From NCBI RefSeq assembly GCF_901709675.1, contig NC_051094.1, positions 17,770,501-17,834,500 on the forward strand: DNA of 64,000 nt, given 5' to 3'. A program made the translations under genes and the position numbers. Position 1 is the first letter of the stretch; the number at the start of each line of letters is the position of its first letter. Source of the stretch: Syngnathus acus (taxonomy: Eukaryota; Chordata; Actinopteri; Syngnathiformes; Syngnathidae). Shown piece after piece: positions 1 to 11,690 of the stretch. The notes under the pieces are model-generated. The model was given only the letters and a program-made list of their open reading frames with translations, did not search any database and was not told where the DNA came from.

Positions 1-3000
1 ACTTGGAACATATGGACAGAGATGATGTTGTCACAAGACCTCAAAGAAGAACAGCACTCGTAGACAAAAAACTGGCAAGATACCGAATCGATATTGCCGC
101 AATCAGTGAAACTCAGATTGCAGAGGAAGGATCAGTGTCTGAAACAGGAAGTGGATATACCTTTTTATGGAAAGGAAAAGCTCAGGACGAAGACAGAATA
201 CATGGTGTTGGATTAGCCATCAGGACCAGGACAGATTCCTAGCCTCCCCACAGGCATCAGTGAGAGACTCATGAAGCTCCACCTCCCTATCAGTAACACG
301 CGCCTACGCCCCGACACTGACCAGCGCAGAAGAAGTGAAAGAGCAGTTTTATACTGACCTGGATGCCCTGTTGCGCGCCACACGCTCCAGTGACAAGCTT
401 TTAGTGCTGGGCGATTTCAATGCCAGAGTTCGCAGGGACAGTGACCAGTGGAAAGGTGTGATAGGAAAGCATGGAATAGGGAAAATGAACAGCAATGGCT
501 TGCTTCTATTGAATAAGTTTGCTGAATATGACCTGCAGCTAACCAACACGACATTCAGGCAGGCTGATAAGTACAAAACGGCGTGGATGCACCCGCGATC
601 AAAACAATGGCATCTCATAGACTACATCATCACCCGTCAGTGTGACAGCAAAGATGTTCTCTCGACAAGGGCAATGCGAGGTGCAGATTGTTGGACCGAC
701 CACAGATTTGTGCGAGCAAAACTTAACATCCATGTAGTCCCTCAACACTGCAAAGGCCCAAAGATTGTCAGACATGCCTTCAACATCACACGCCCTCTAT
801 CCAACAGCTACCGTCAAGAATTCCAATCCAGTCTGGATGACAAAATCAATGACAGAGGACCACTGTTAGGCACACCGGAAGGTAAGTGGAACTAATTTAA
901 GGAAGTGGTCACTGAGACCGCCACATCAGTGCTAGGCCCAAAGAAGAGGGTCTACCAAGATTGGTTTGATGAAAATGACGAAGCTGTGCAGGCATTGCTG
1001 GACGAGAAGAGGAAGGCCTTTATCGACTGGCAAAATCATCCTAATTGTTCTTCAAGAAGTGACAGATATAAAGACTGCAAAGCCAAAACACAGAGAGAAC
1101 TTCGCAATATGCAGAACCAGTGGTGGGAAAGGAAAGCCAATGAAGTGGAGCTTTATGCTGATACCAACAACTCCATTGCATGCTGTTCAATGCAATAAAG
1201 GCCATATACGGTCTCTCAGCATCAGGAACAGCCCCTCTACTCTCTGCAGACGGTTCTACCATCATCAAGGACAAAGAGGAAATCAATGCAAGGTGGGAGG
1301 AGCACTTCAGCCAGTTACTCAACCGACCATCTACTGTCAACCAGTCTGTGTTGGAGCAGATACCACAAAAGCCTACGCAAGAGGAACTCAACCTTCCATC
1401 TATAGAGGACGAGGTCAGAGCCGCAATAAAGCAGATGAGCTGTGGCAACGCACCAGGGAAAGATGGACTCCTTGCAGAAATCTTCAGGGCTCTGGGACCC
1501 TCTGCTTTCAAAGCATTCCAGGACGTCCTCTGTGCAATATGGGAAGAAGACATGCCTGTGGAACTCCGAGATGCTACCATAGTGGCATTATATAAGAACA
1601 GAGCTAAGGCAGACTGTGGAAACTACAGAGGAATTTCCTTATCATCTATTGCCGGCAAGATCCTTGCACGAATACTCCTCAACAGGCTCATCAAACTATT
1701 TCTGAAGAAAACCTGCCTGAGGCCCAGTGTGGATTCCGACCTGGCCGTACCTGACATGATTTTCACTGTGCGACAAATTCAAGAGAAGTGAATTGAACAG
1801 CAGATGGACCTATACTCAGTGTTCATAGACTTGACAAAGGCGTTCGACATGGTCAACAGAGAAGCTCTCTGGTCTATACTTCTCAAACTCGGCTGTCCAC
1901 CAGAATTCACCAAGCTCATACGCCTCTTTCATGGCAACACGACAGGCCCTCTCGAATGGAAAACATTCGAACACTTTCGCCATTTCCAACGGAGTAAAGC
2001 AAGGCTGCGTGCTTGCACCCGTTCTATTCAAACTGTTCTTTACACAAGTCCTGCTCCACGCGGTGGAAGAGCTGGACCTTTGGGTCTACATAAAATATCA
2101 CCTTAACGGATCCCTCTTCAACCTCCACCGCCTCTCTGCCTGGACGAAGACCCTTGAGAAACCCATCTTGGAGGCATTGTTTGCCGATAACTGTGGGAGA
2201 GCCACCTGCAGATCATTGTCGACCACTTCGCAGAGGTCGTCAGGCTGTTTGGACTGACAATCAGCCTTGGGAAAACAGAGGTCCTGGTCCAGCCATCCCC
2301 GAACACTACACGGCCCCAGCCAACAATCACCATTGACGGAACCCAGCTGAACTGCGTGGACAGTTTCAAATACCTGGGCAGCACAATCTCTGCGGATGGA
2401 TCGCTGGACAAGGACATCACTTCCAGGAACCAGAAAGCTAGCCAAGCACTTGGCAGACTCAGAGTGAAGGTCCTACAGCAGAAAGGCATTGCACAGTCGA
2501 CAAATCTGAAGATCTACAAAGCTGTGGTCCTCTCCTCACTTCTGTATGGCTGTGAGACATGGACCCTATACCGTCACCATATCAAACAGCTTGAGCAATT
2601 CCATAACAGGTCTCTGCGCAGGATTATGAACATCGCCTGGCAGGACAGAGTCACCAAAAGGAAGTACTAGATAGAGCTGGCTCAACAAGTATAGAGTCGA
2701 TACTGCTGAAGGCTCAGATGCGCTGGCCAGGCCATGTGATACGAATGGAAGGCAGCCGCTTACCCAGACAAGTCATGTATCGTGAGCTGAAAGAGGGTTC
2801 AACGGCAACAAGGACGCCCCAAACTGAGGTACAAGGACACTCTGAAAAGCAATCTGAAGTCGCGTGATATTCAACCACGCCATTTGGAAGTGCATGCTCG
2901 TGACAGAACGGAATGGAGGTCTCTCACTTCCAAAGCAGCCACTGCCTTCGAGAGGGATCGGCGACAGCGTTTAGCTGCATCAAGGGAGAGACGTCACAGA

Positions 3001-3105
3001 GCAGCATCCACCTCAACCCAAAATGCAGATTTTAAATGTAGCACCTGCGGGCGCTTATGTGCTTCTAGCTTCGGATTGTGGAGCCACATGCGCAGTCATC
3101 GCTGA
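1..3105 (+). mobile_element. Decayed non-LTR retrotransposon (APE endonuclease, RT, C-terminal C2H2 finger)
   Basis: This is a LINE-type polyprotein broken into frames at about 3-242, 335-895, 905-1198, 1180-1791, 1804-2257, 2356-2670 and 2884-3105. The endonuclease part shows DIAAISETQI near 90-120, LVLGDFNARV near 405-430 and CWTDHRF near 690. The RT part shows GNYRGISLSSIAGK (about 1618-1660), FIDLTKAFD (about 1824-1850) and QGCVLAPVLF (about 2000-2030). The C-terminus holds a finger of the form C-x2-C-x12-H-x3-H at about 3040-3100. The 5' end is cut by the window edge: TGGAACAT at 4 is probably the start of the endonuclease fold. Similar ORFs are often labelled craniofacial development protein 2-like. 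I cannot separate the I, Nimb and Ingi/Vingi groups by eye. At least five frameshifts make it inactive. Confidence 0.85.
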
Positions 3106-3782
3106 GAACAGACACAACGTCATCATCGGACCCCTATGGACTACCAAGAAAAGAAAGTTGCACATAGAGTTACACCCTGAATTGGTCACTAGCTAATCCA
3201 AACTCGTTTGGTTGTACTTCTTTACAAATATGTACCCATTTTACAGACTTTCCATTCTACAATGCCACACAAAAAAGTTTCAGATTCAACATGAAAAATG
3301 TGTTTGGCTTTTGTATGCCAACAATGGTGTGTTCACCAAGTTGGACTATGAAACTAACAATATTTTTAGTAAGGCCATGATAGGCTGTTGGAGATTAGGT
3401 TGGCCATCAATCAAACAAGGGGACACAACTGTTTCTTTACATTTTTAATGTCTTAACTAGGGCCAGAAGAGGAAGCTGTATTGCATGGAAAGTACTCCCA
3501 CAAGCGCAGAGGAGTACGGAACATGCAATTCAACCCAGTCAATAAGCGAAAACTCTAACTGAAGATAAATATTTTTGTCAATGACTTTTGACCTTTATAG
3601 ATTTTCACTTTATCTGCACTGGTGGCAATGGCATACCAACATTTCTTTGAAACTCTTCCAGCTACATTGTGTCCCTAATTATTCATGATTCCTTCACCTT
3701 TGTGCAGGTGAATAAAATAGACTAAAATACAGTCAAATAACAAGAAAGATTGTTCTAAGTAATGTGGATGTTCTTCGTCTAC
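3106..3782. other. Unassigned intronic sequence
   Basis: Between the LINE finger and the last visible stxbp1-like exon I see no convincing gene. The next Munc18 exon (expected start near TTMRDLSQ) is not found, so it should lie left of the window. The stretch 3590-3730 has the feel of an old dispersed repeat, but I cannot name it. Confidence 0.4.
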
Positions 3783-3843
3783 CTTTTCTCCTGTGTTCAT
3801 TTTTTTGCTGGCAGAAAATTCTTTCAGAGAGCGAGTCACAGCC
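3783..3843 (-). CDS. stxbp1: stxbp1-like exon 11
   Basis: Residues 301-321, AVTRSLKEFSASKKMNTGEK, match the Munc18 stretch that leads into domain 3a. The acceptor is TTTCCATAG. The first base completes a threonine codon begun in exon 10. The exon ends on GAA AAG in phase 0 with a weak donor GTAGAC. The next exon is outside the window. Intron 10 is only 146 bp. Confidence 0.93.
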
Positions 3844-3989
3844 CTATGGAAACAAGACAAAGACAACATAAATCATGTCAGCATATCCGTTAAGAAATAC
3901 AAAAGTAAGCTTCGGTAATTTCTACTGTTTTACTTGCTCCTTCAAAAATATTTCACATTACCATGTCAAAAAGGGTAATATACACTCAC

Positions 3990-4097
3990 GTTGAAACTTC
4001 AGCAATGTGTTTATGTCTCAGAGTCAACCACAGGTCATCATCTTCATCCAGTAACACTTCTTTTGTTCGAGTCTCCCCCATTCCACTGGTCTCAAAC
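3990..4097 (-). CDS. stxbp1: stxbp1-like exon 10
   Basis: Encodes residues 265-300, containing [22 protein letters not shown] and [10 protein letters not shown], highly characteristic of Sec1/Munc18 proteins. The acceptor is CGATGTCAG and the donor GTGAGT. The incoming split codon is AG|G (Arg), and the exon leaves two bases (AC) for exon 11. The preceding intron is about 9.4 kb and packed with mobile elements. Confidence 0.96.
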
Positions 4098-4708
4098 CTG
4101 ACATCGAAATGTATACAATGAGTAGCTGCATTGAGTAAGGTAACACACGGTGGGTATAACGAATACTCTGTTACATAACAATGAAACCATACAGATCACA
4201 ATTACAAACTGCAGGATCATATGTCTTGATTGGCGCTCCCCAGTTTCTCCCACAACTAAGAACATTCAAGGTATACAATATTGTCAATCAGTTCCCATGA
4301 CCGGGCAGGATGTGTTACACAAGAATTTCATTGCTCACTGCTACCGTTGTGTTTACTAATAGTCACACTTATGTTATTCTACAATGTAGAACATTGATAC
4401 GGAGTGTAGAATTTTGCAATGAAAAATGGACCACGTCCTATTTATTTATAGATAAGCACGGAAAACCTTTGTGCTTGGTGTGTTTGCAACAAGTTTCGGT
4501 ATTGAAGGAATATAATATTCGACGCCACTACGAGACTCTTCACAGCGAAAAAGATGACTGCTCGCAAGGACAACTGAGAAGAGATAAGATCAACAAATTG
4601 CAGGCAGGTCTGAGGAAACAGCAGTCAACTTTCATCCAGAGCCGACAAGTCAGTGAAGCAGGAGTAAAAGCCAGCTACCTGATTGCCAGCAAAATAGCAT
4701 TAGCATCA

Positions 4709-4957
4709 ACAGTGGCGGCCCTGAGCAATTTGGTGCCCTAGGCAAGATTTTCCCTGGAGCCCCCTGGCCGCGGTCGTGGTGTGCAGCGTATGCACCACGC
4801 AGACTCGCGGAGGGCTTGACTATGTGGCTTAATGTAAAAGGTCAAATGTAAGGTAAAACAACAAACATTGTACATTGGGTTCAAATAAATATGTACTGGT
4901 TGGCTCCTTCCTGTGGCCAAAATATTATGACTAGGGTACAATTATTTATTTTTATTT
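4709..4957 (+). mobile_element. hAT-like terminal fragment
   Basis: The sequence beginning CAGTGGCGGCCCTGAGC at 4709 resembles a hAT terminus of the CAG-GGC type and continues as GGTGCCCTAGGCAAG, common in fish non-autonomous hATs. It interrupts the older hAT transposase, which resumes near 4957. I see no clear matching right terminus or 8-bp duplication. Confidence 0.4.
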
Positions 4958-5118
4958 ATTCGTGGAGTTGATGAGACATTGACTGTTACTGAAGAGTTTC
5001 TTGAGTTGGTGCCAATGATGGACACCACAACAGCCGAAGACATGCAGATTTGAAGGGCAAGTTTACCTCCGTAGGTCTGGACAAATTTGATCAGTATCTT
5101 CCAGGGTACCCCAAATTA

Positions 5119-5694
5119 CCGTATTGGCCCGAATATAAGACGGTGTTTTTTTGCATTGAAATAAGACTGAAAAGGTGGGGGTCGTCTTACATTCGGGGTC
5201 TAGACATTATACCCATTCACAACGCTAGATGGCGCCAGATATCTTTAAAGTGAATGCTGAACTTACTTCCCCAGGCCAAAGTGAACCCCTGTCACGAAGA
5301 ATAAAAATAAAAATAGCGGTAGCCCGAAGAAAAAATAGCGGTAAGAAAGAAAAGAGAAGAAAATAATAGGAGATAACAAAAAATGGAGAAACAGTAGGTT
5401 TATTTACATTTCAAAAACCAGAAGCCATTCATTTACAAATGGGATTGCACTTTAGTTTACATATTCAAATGTTTTGATATTAAGATGTGATAGACAGTTT
5501 TTGCATGATTTGAATGAGGCAAAATAACATGCTTTTTCTCTCGAATATATTATAATCGTTTGTTTCAGATGTACTGTAATTATTTTCTGTATAAAAATTA
5601 AATTTGGTGTTCAAAAAGTCTTTTTTCAAACTTGAGTCTTGAAAAAGAGGGGGTCTCTTATAATCAGGGTTGTCTTATATTCGAGCCAATACAG
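5119..5694 (+). mobile_element. TA-flanked MITE (CCGTATTGGCCCGAATATAA termini)
   Basis: The left end CCGTATTGGCCCGAATATAA is mirrored at the right end by the reverse complement of TTGTCTTATATTCGAGCC followed by AATACAG. TA flanks both sides (5117-5118 and 5695-5696). Removing the element with one TA rejoins the hAT transposase reading frame as YPKL|TALAAK, which fixes the borders. There is no transposase. A Tc1/mariner-type origin is inferred from the TA duplication. Confidence 0.8.
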
Positions 5695-6235
5695 TAACAG
5701 CCCTGGCTGCTAAAAGTTTGTGCATGTTTGGGACAACCTACCTTTGTGAACAAATTTTTTCAGTAATGAATATCAATAAAACAAAAATGCGTTCAAGGCT
5801 CACAAACAAACACTTAAATGACCTTCTGAAAGTGACAGCTAGTCAGGACATGGCACCTGGTATTGATGCACTTGTACAGGCCAAAAGATGGCAAGCATCA
5901 GGAACAAAAACAAGTCCAGACTAGTCTCATGCCTTTAAAATGCTGCCTGTTTGCATTGAAAAAATACAGCTCTGTGAAGATGAATCCTTACTGTGGTAAA
6001 GTGTGCAGTTTAATGTTAGTCAGCAACTTCACTACAAAAGAGTATGGCGGATTTCTACTGTTCATGCAACTCCATGAATGTTCAATATGTATTGTATGTG
6101 TATGTGTTTCATGAATGAAGTTTCCACATTTACAGGACATGTGAATGCTTTCTTCTTTACACATTTAATAGCACTCTTCTTAGTTTGTAAGGTGTAGGCA
6201 GGGATTAAATTTAGATTTTATATGCACATGTGTAC

Positions 6236-9200
6236 TCGTCACCTTATCGTGGTGGAGGGGTTTGCGTGCCCCTATGATCCTAGGAGCCATGTTGTCTGAG
6301 GCTTCATGCCCCTGGTAGGGTCACCCATGGCAAACGGGTCCTAGGTGAGGGGCCAGACAAAGCACGGCTCACATTAGCCCCTTATGATGAAAAAAATTAA
6401 TGGATCTCGTTTTCCCTCGCCCGGACGCGGGTCACCGGGGCCCCCCTCTGGAGCCAGGCCTGGAGGCGGGGCTCGAAGGCGAGCGTCTGGTGGCTGGGCC
6501 TTCGCCCATGGGGCCCGGCCGGGCTCAGCCCGAAAAGGAAACGTGGGTCCCCCTTCCCATGGGCTCACCACCTGTGGGAGGGGCCAAAGGGGTCGGGTGC
6601 ATTGCAAGCTGGGCGGCGGCCAAAGGCAGGGACCTTGGCGGTCTGATCCCCGGCTGCAGAAGCTGGCTCTTGGGACATGGAATGTCACCTCTCTGGCTGG
6701 AAAGGAGCCCGAGCTGGTGTGCGAGGCAGAAAAGTTCCGACTAGATATAGTCGGACTTGCCTCCACGCACAGTTTGGGTTCCGGTACAAGCCCTCTCGAG
6801 AGGGGCTGGACTCTCTTCCACTCTGGAGTTGCCCACGGTGAGAGGCGTCGAGCAGGTGTGGGTATACTTATTGCCCCCGGCTGGGCGCCTGCACATTGGG
6901 GTTCACCCCGGTGAACGAGAGGGTAGCCTCCCTCCGCCTTCAGGTGGGGGGATGGGTCCTGACTGTTGTTTGTGTCGATGCACCAAACGGCAGCTCAGAG
7001 TACCCACCCTTTTTGGAGTCCCTGGAGGAAGTGCTGGAGAGCGCTCCTTCTGGGGACTCCATCGTTCTACTGGGTGACTTCAATGCTCACGTGGGCAATG
7101 ACAGTGAGACCTGGAAGGGCGTGATTGGGAGGAACGGCCCCCCCGATCTAAACCCGAGCGATGTTCTATTATTGGACTTCTGTGCTCGACACGGATTTTC
7201 TATAATGAACACCATGTTCAAACATAAGGGTGTCCATGTGTGCACTTGGCACCAGGACACCCTAGGCCGCAGTTCGATGATCGACTTTGTAGTCGTGTCA
7301 CCGGATTTGCGGCCGCATGTTTTGGACACTCGGGCGAAGAGAGGGGCGGAGCTGTCAACTGATCACCACCTGGTGGTGGGTTGGCTCCGATGGTGGGGGA
7401 AGATGCCGGTCCGACCTGGCAGACCCAAACGTTTTGTGAGGGTCTGCTGGGAACGTCTGGCGGAATCCCCTGTCAGGAAGATCTTCAACTCCCACCTCCG
7501 GCAGAGCTTTTCCCACGTCCCGGGGGAGGCGGGGGACATTGAGTCCGAGTGGACCTTGTTCCGCGCCTCCATTGTTGAAGCGGCCGACCGGAGCTGTGGC
7601 CATAAGGTCATTGGTGCCTGTCGTGGCGGCAATCCCCGAACCCGCTGGTGGACACCGGCGGTAAGGGATGCCGTCAAGCTGAAGAAGGAGTCCTATCGGG
7701 CCGTTTTGGCCTGCGGGACTCCGGAGGCAGCTGACAGGTACCGGGTGGCCAAGCGGAACGCGGCTTCGGCGGTTGCTGAAGCAAAAACCCGGGCGTGGGA
7801 GGAGTTTGGCGAGGCCATGGAGAATGACTTCCGGACGGCTTCGAGGAAATTCTGGTCCACCATCCGGAGTCTCAGGAGGGGGAAGCAGTGCAACGTCAAC
7901 ACTGTTTACAGTGGAGATGGCGTGCTGCTGACCTCAACTCGGGACGTCGTGTGTCGGTGGGGAGAATACTTCGAAGACCTCCTCAATTCCACCTACACGC
8001 CTTCCATTGTGGACGCAGGGCCTGGGGACTCTGAGGCGGACTCTCCAATCTCTGGGGTCGAAGTCACTGAGGTAGTTAAAAAACTCCTCGGTGGCAAGGC
8101 CCCGGGGGTGGATGAGATCCGCCCAGATTTCTTAAGGGCTCTGGATGTTGTGGGGCTGTCATGGCTGACACGTCTCTACAACATCGCGTGGACATCGGGG
8201 ACAGTGCCTCTGGATTGGCAGACTGGGGTGGTGGTTCCCCTCTTTAAGAAGGGGGACCGGAGGGTGTGTTCCAATTAAAGGGGAATTACACTCCTCAGCC
8301 TCCCTGGTAAGGTCTATTCAGGGGTGCTGGAGAGGAGGGTCCATTGGGAGGTCGAACCTCGGATTCAGGAGGAGCAGTGTGGCTTTCGTCCTGGCCAGCT
8401 CTACACCCTCGGCAGAATCCTCGAGGGGGCATGGGAGTTTGCCCAACCAGTCCACATGTGTTTTGTGGACTTGGAGAAGGCGTTCGACCGTGTCCCTCGG
8501 GAGGTTCTGTGGGGGGTGCTTCGGGAGTACGGGGTACCGAGCCAACTGATAAGGGCGGTTCGGTCACTGTATCACCGATGCCAGAGTTTGGTCCGCATTT
8601 CCGGCAGTAAGTCGGATTCGTTCCCAGTGAGGGTTGGACTCCGCCAAGGCTGCCCTTTGTCACCGATTCTGTTCATAATTTTTATGGACAGAATTTCTAG
8701 GCGCAGCCGAGGCGTTGAGGGTGTCCGGTTTGGGGACCTCAGCATCGCGTCTCTGCTTTTTGCAGACGACGTGGTGCTGTTGGCTTCTTCGGGCCGTGAT
8801 CTCCAGCTCGCACTGGAGCGGTTCGCAGCCGAGTGTGAAGCGGTCGGGATGAGGGTCAGCACCTCCAAATCCGAGTCCATGGTCCTCGATCGGAAAAGGG
8901 TGGAATGCCCTCTCCAGATCGGGGATGAGATCCTGCCCCAAGTGGAGGAGTTTAAGTATCTTGGGGTCTTGTTCACGAGTGAGGGGAGGATGGCGCGCGA
9001 GATCGACAGGCGGATCGGTGCAGCGTCGGCAGTAATGCGGACTCTGTACCGGTCCGTCGTGGTGAAGAGAGAGCTGAGCCAAAAGGCAAAGCTCTCAATT
9101 TACCGGTCGATTTACGCTCCTACCCTCACCTATGGTCACGAGCTATGGGTCGTGACCGAAAGAACGAGATCCCGGATACAAGCGGCCGAAATGAGTTTTC

Positions 9201-9577
9201 TCCGCAGGATGTCCGGGCTCTCCCTTAGAGATAGGGTGAGAAGTTCGGTCATCCGGGAGAGACTCGGAGTAGAGTCGCTACTCCTCCACGTTGAGAGGAG
9301 CCAGATGAGGTGGCTCGGGCATCTCATCAGGATGTCTCCTGGACGCCTCCCTAGGGAGGTGTTCCGGGCATGTCCCACCGGTAGGAGACCCCGGGGACGA
9401 CCCAGGACGCGCTGGAGAGACTATGTCTCTCAGCTGGCCTGGGAACGCCTTCGGATCCCCCGGGATGAGCTGAATGAAGTGGCTGGGGAGAGGGAAGTCT
9501 GGGAGTCCCTCCTGAAGCTGCTGCCCCCGCGACCCGACCCCGGATACGCGGAAGAGGATGGATGGATGGATGGATGT
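6236..9577 (+). mobile_element. Rex3 (RTE-clade) retrotransposon, near full length
   Basis: A nearly complete plus-strand Rex3. It matches both diagnostic Rex3 sites known from fish surveys: TGGCAGACTGGGGTGGTGGT near 8216 and GGCTGCCCTTTGTCACCG near 8648. The 5' end is the block CGTCACCTTATCGTGGTGG, shared with the copy at 24388. The 3' end is a short (GGAT)n tail at 9557-9577. A TIR element has inserted directly into the tail at 9581. It lies in intron 9 of the stxbp1-like gene, antisense to it. Confidence 0.93.
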
Positions 9578-9586
9578 GTACCGTAA
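6663..9586 (+). pseudogene. Rex3 endonuclease/reverse transcriptase ORF, lightly broken
   Basis: The apurinic-type endonuclease begins LALGTWNVTSLAGKEPELV and contains [12 protein letters not shown] (about 7069-7104), [12 protein letters not shown] (about 7272-7307) and [11 protein letters not shown]. The RT contains VDLEKAFDRVPREVLW (about 8465-8510), GLRQGCPLSPILF (about 8636-8675) and the catalytic FADDVVLL (about 8758-8782). Only two lesions are visible: a frameshift near 6900 (the 6384-6914 frame passes to the 6896 frame) and a TAA at 8276-8278 where the copy near 29735 reads TAC. From 6896 to 9586 the frame is otherwise continuous. A 15-bp in-frame deletion near 8396 removes RGTVD relative to the second copy. 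The terminal stop codon falls inside the adjacent TIR element. Confidence 0.9.
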
Positions 9587-11077
9587 TTTTCGGACTATAA
9601 ATCGCGGTTTTTTTCATAGTTTGGGGGGGGGGGCGACTTATAATAAGGAGCGACTTATGTTTTTTTTCAAAAATTTTCCCAAAAAAAAAAAAAAGTGAAA
9701 CCGCGATAAACGAACCGCGATGTAGCAAGGGATTACTGTAATTTGAATTTCAAGTGACGTCAGCAGCGCGACGCGTCGTGGCGCGGCGGTTGTTTACATA
9801 AAGGACAAAGATTGATCCCGGGATGACGAAGATGACGAAGGGCCCCACGTACTACCGGCATCATTAGCGGCTTTGTTTCTAAGTGACACGGCCGACGAAG
9901 AGTTTGAAGGATTTAAGGATTTGGAGTGACACAGAAGGTTTGAAAAACTATTATGGCTTTTACCCACGCCCGGTCCTACTCTCCGGAGCTCTCTTTCACC
10001 TCCGTGGTTTGAAGTCGGGGGCCGGCGCTCGGCCAGGTGGCTGTCCAGGGACGGTGGATGGGGCTCGGACATGGCTTTTACGCACGCCCGGTCCTACTCT
10101 ACCGAGCTCTCTTTCACCTCCGTGGATGGAAGTCGAGGGCCGGCGCTCGGCCGGGTGGCTGTCCGGGGACGGTGGATGGGGCTCGGTCATGGCTTTTACG
10201 CACGCCCGGTCCTATTCTATGGAGCTCTCTTCCACTTCCGTGGCTGGAAGTCCACGCCGCCACACGCCTGGCGTGCCAGTTTTGTTAAATAAAGAGCCGT
10301 TTACCAAACCCACGTCTTTCCTTGAACTTTGTTAACTCTACAATATAGTTATATAGTAGATCTGTGGAATAACGACGAGGCTGACGTCAGGGCGCACGCG
10401 CGGCGTTGTTGACGAAGGACGAGGAATTTGATCGATGGATTTAATGATTTAGAGTGCACAGATGGCTTGATAATACTATTGCTTATATTATAGTTATTTG
10501 ATATCTAATTTATATATCGTTATATGGGCTTGTGGAATATTTTGAAGTGCAAGCGCCGTCAGCTGCGCGCTCCCATTGTTGACAAAGGACGATCGATAAA
10601 TTTAATGATTTGGAGTGACACAGATGGTTTGATAACATTATTGCTTATATAATAGTTATTTGATATATAATTTATATAGCGTTATATGGGCCTGTGGAAT
10701 ATTTTGAAGTGCAAGCGCCGTCAGCGGCGCGCACGCGTTGTTGACAAAGGACGATCGATGGATTTAATGAATTGGAGTGACACAGATGGTTTTATTAACG
10801 TGTTATTTATGTAATAGTTTTTTGAATAACTCTGAATTTTACGTCAGGGCCGTTCTCAGCTCTTCGTTTGTGTTTATGTCACGTTAGCATACCTATCGTT
10901 TAGCCTGTTGTTGCTCGTTCATGACTGTTCTTGGTGTTGGATTTTGTCGAATAAATTGCCCCCCAAAATGCGACTTATACTCCGGACCGACCTATATGTG
11001 TTTTTTTTCACATTTTTGGGCATTTTATGGCTGATGCGACTTGTACTCCGGAGCGACTTATAGTCCGAAAATTACGG
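9581..11077. mobile_element. TA-flanked TIR element, family A copy 1
   Basis: Starts CCGTAATTTTCGGACTATAA and ends with the reverse complement (TTATAGTCCGAAAATTACGG less one base), flanked by TA at 9579-9580 and 11078-11079. It contains three tandem units of 119 bp and two to three diverged units of roughly 170 bp, but no recognisable transposase. Copies with the same layout lie at 20752-22649 and 44733-46418. The TA duplication suggests Tc1/mariner-type mobilisation. Confidence 0.85.
9952..10308. repeat. 119-bp tandem repeat inside family A element
   Basis: The phrase ATGGCTTTTACNCACGCCCG recurs at 9952, 10071 and 10190, giving a 119-bp period. A 119-bp unit shifts frame at each repeat, so the apparent ORFs (FTHARSYSTELSFTSV and similar) are by-products of a GC-rich tandem array. 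I do not call them genes. Confidence 0.85.
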
Positions 11078-11304
11078 TAAATGGTTTAAAAATGTCTTTC
11101 TTTATAAATCTCGTTTAATCTTAAAATGCATTACTGTTAATGTTTTAAGTTATGTTAATGTAATGCTATTAATGTTTTGTAAAAGGAATGTTCATTAAAT
11201 TTCAACATTTTCCTAATGTTCTTGTGCTTCTTTACACCAAAAAAAAAAAAAAAGAAAGACATTATATTTTGGTTATTTATAGCAGAGTATTTTATAATTT
11301 TAAT

Positions 11305-11373
11305 GGTCCGGCCCACTTGACATCTACCGAGGCCGTATGTGGCCTACAATGTGAAATGAGTTTGACACCCCTG
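11305..11373. mobile_element. hAT right-end remnant
   Basis: The string AATGAGTTTGACACCCCTG ending at 11373 is a typical non-autonomous hAT terminus, preceded by a GTCCGGCCC-type subterminal region. No left terminus is visible between here and the family A element. Confidence 0.55.
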
Positions 11374-11396
11374 TTCTACATCATTAACTTTATTGT

Positions 11397-11690
11397 TGTG
11401 TGAAGGCAAAGGCCTTCACACGTTATTCCTGTACTTCATTATTCTACTTATTCCACCCACTTTTTTTATGCTTAACTACTTCCACATAATTCATCCGATT
11501 CACCTCATCCCAAATATTCACGCCACGCGCGCTTGTATTTTTCTCATTCCAAATATAACTGTTCATCTTAGGCCTACCTATTCCAAAACATCCCACTTAC
11601 TAAAAATTTAAAAATTTCAACTTTAAAATTCACGCCAAATTTTACAAAATGTACCACTCAAAAAAAAAAAAACACCATAGTAAATTCCCT
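11397..11690. repeat. Hairpin plus satellite-like block (related to 36648-37135)
   Basis: It begins with the near-palindrome GTGTGAAGGC-AAA-GGCCTTCACAC. AT-rich sequence follows whose reverse complement (GGCGTGAATTT, TAAGTGGGA, GGAATAGGTAGGC, AAGATGAACAG) matches the tandem units at 36700-37135. The two loci therefore carry the same dispersed repeat in opposite orientation. Confidence 0.6.

Larger units (their letters stand above)
4400..5923 (+). pseudogene. hAT transposase relic (GTF2IRD2/ZBED-like)
   Basis: Three blocks are colinear with a hAT-type transposase. The first, 4400-4708, has a BED-like finger (KWTTSYLF, CLVCLQQ, RRHYETLH) and QGQLRRDKINKLQ. The second, about 4957-5118, has GVDETLTVTEEFLELVP and then LDKFDQYLPGYPKL. 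The third, 5695-5923, has the C-terminal dimerisation block with CMFGTTYLCEQIFSVMN and TKMRSRLTNKHLNDLLK and stops at 5921. Much of the RNase H-like core is missing. A MITE interrupts it at 5119-5694 and another hAT end lies at 4709. It is inactive. The plus orientation is opposite to the host gene. Confidence 0.8.

Noticed and set aside
3675-3720. Minus-strand IHLHKGEGIM after exon 11 looked like the Munc18 THLHLAEDCM exon
   Set aside because: Only HLH and a few bases agree, a stop follows at once, and the obligatory preceding residues are absent. The real exon is probably left of the window.
10037-10335. Overlapping ORFs of about 75-150 codons in the family A elements (FTHARSYSTEL)
   Set aside because: They follow a 119-bp tandem repeat, which shifts frame per unit, and exist in several frames at once. 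The GC-rich repeat explains them.
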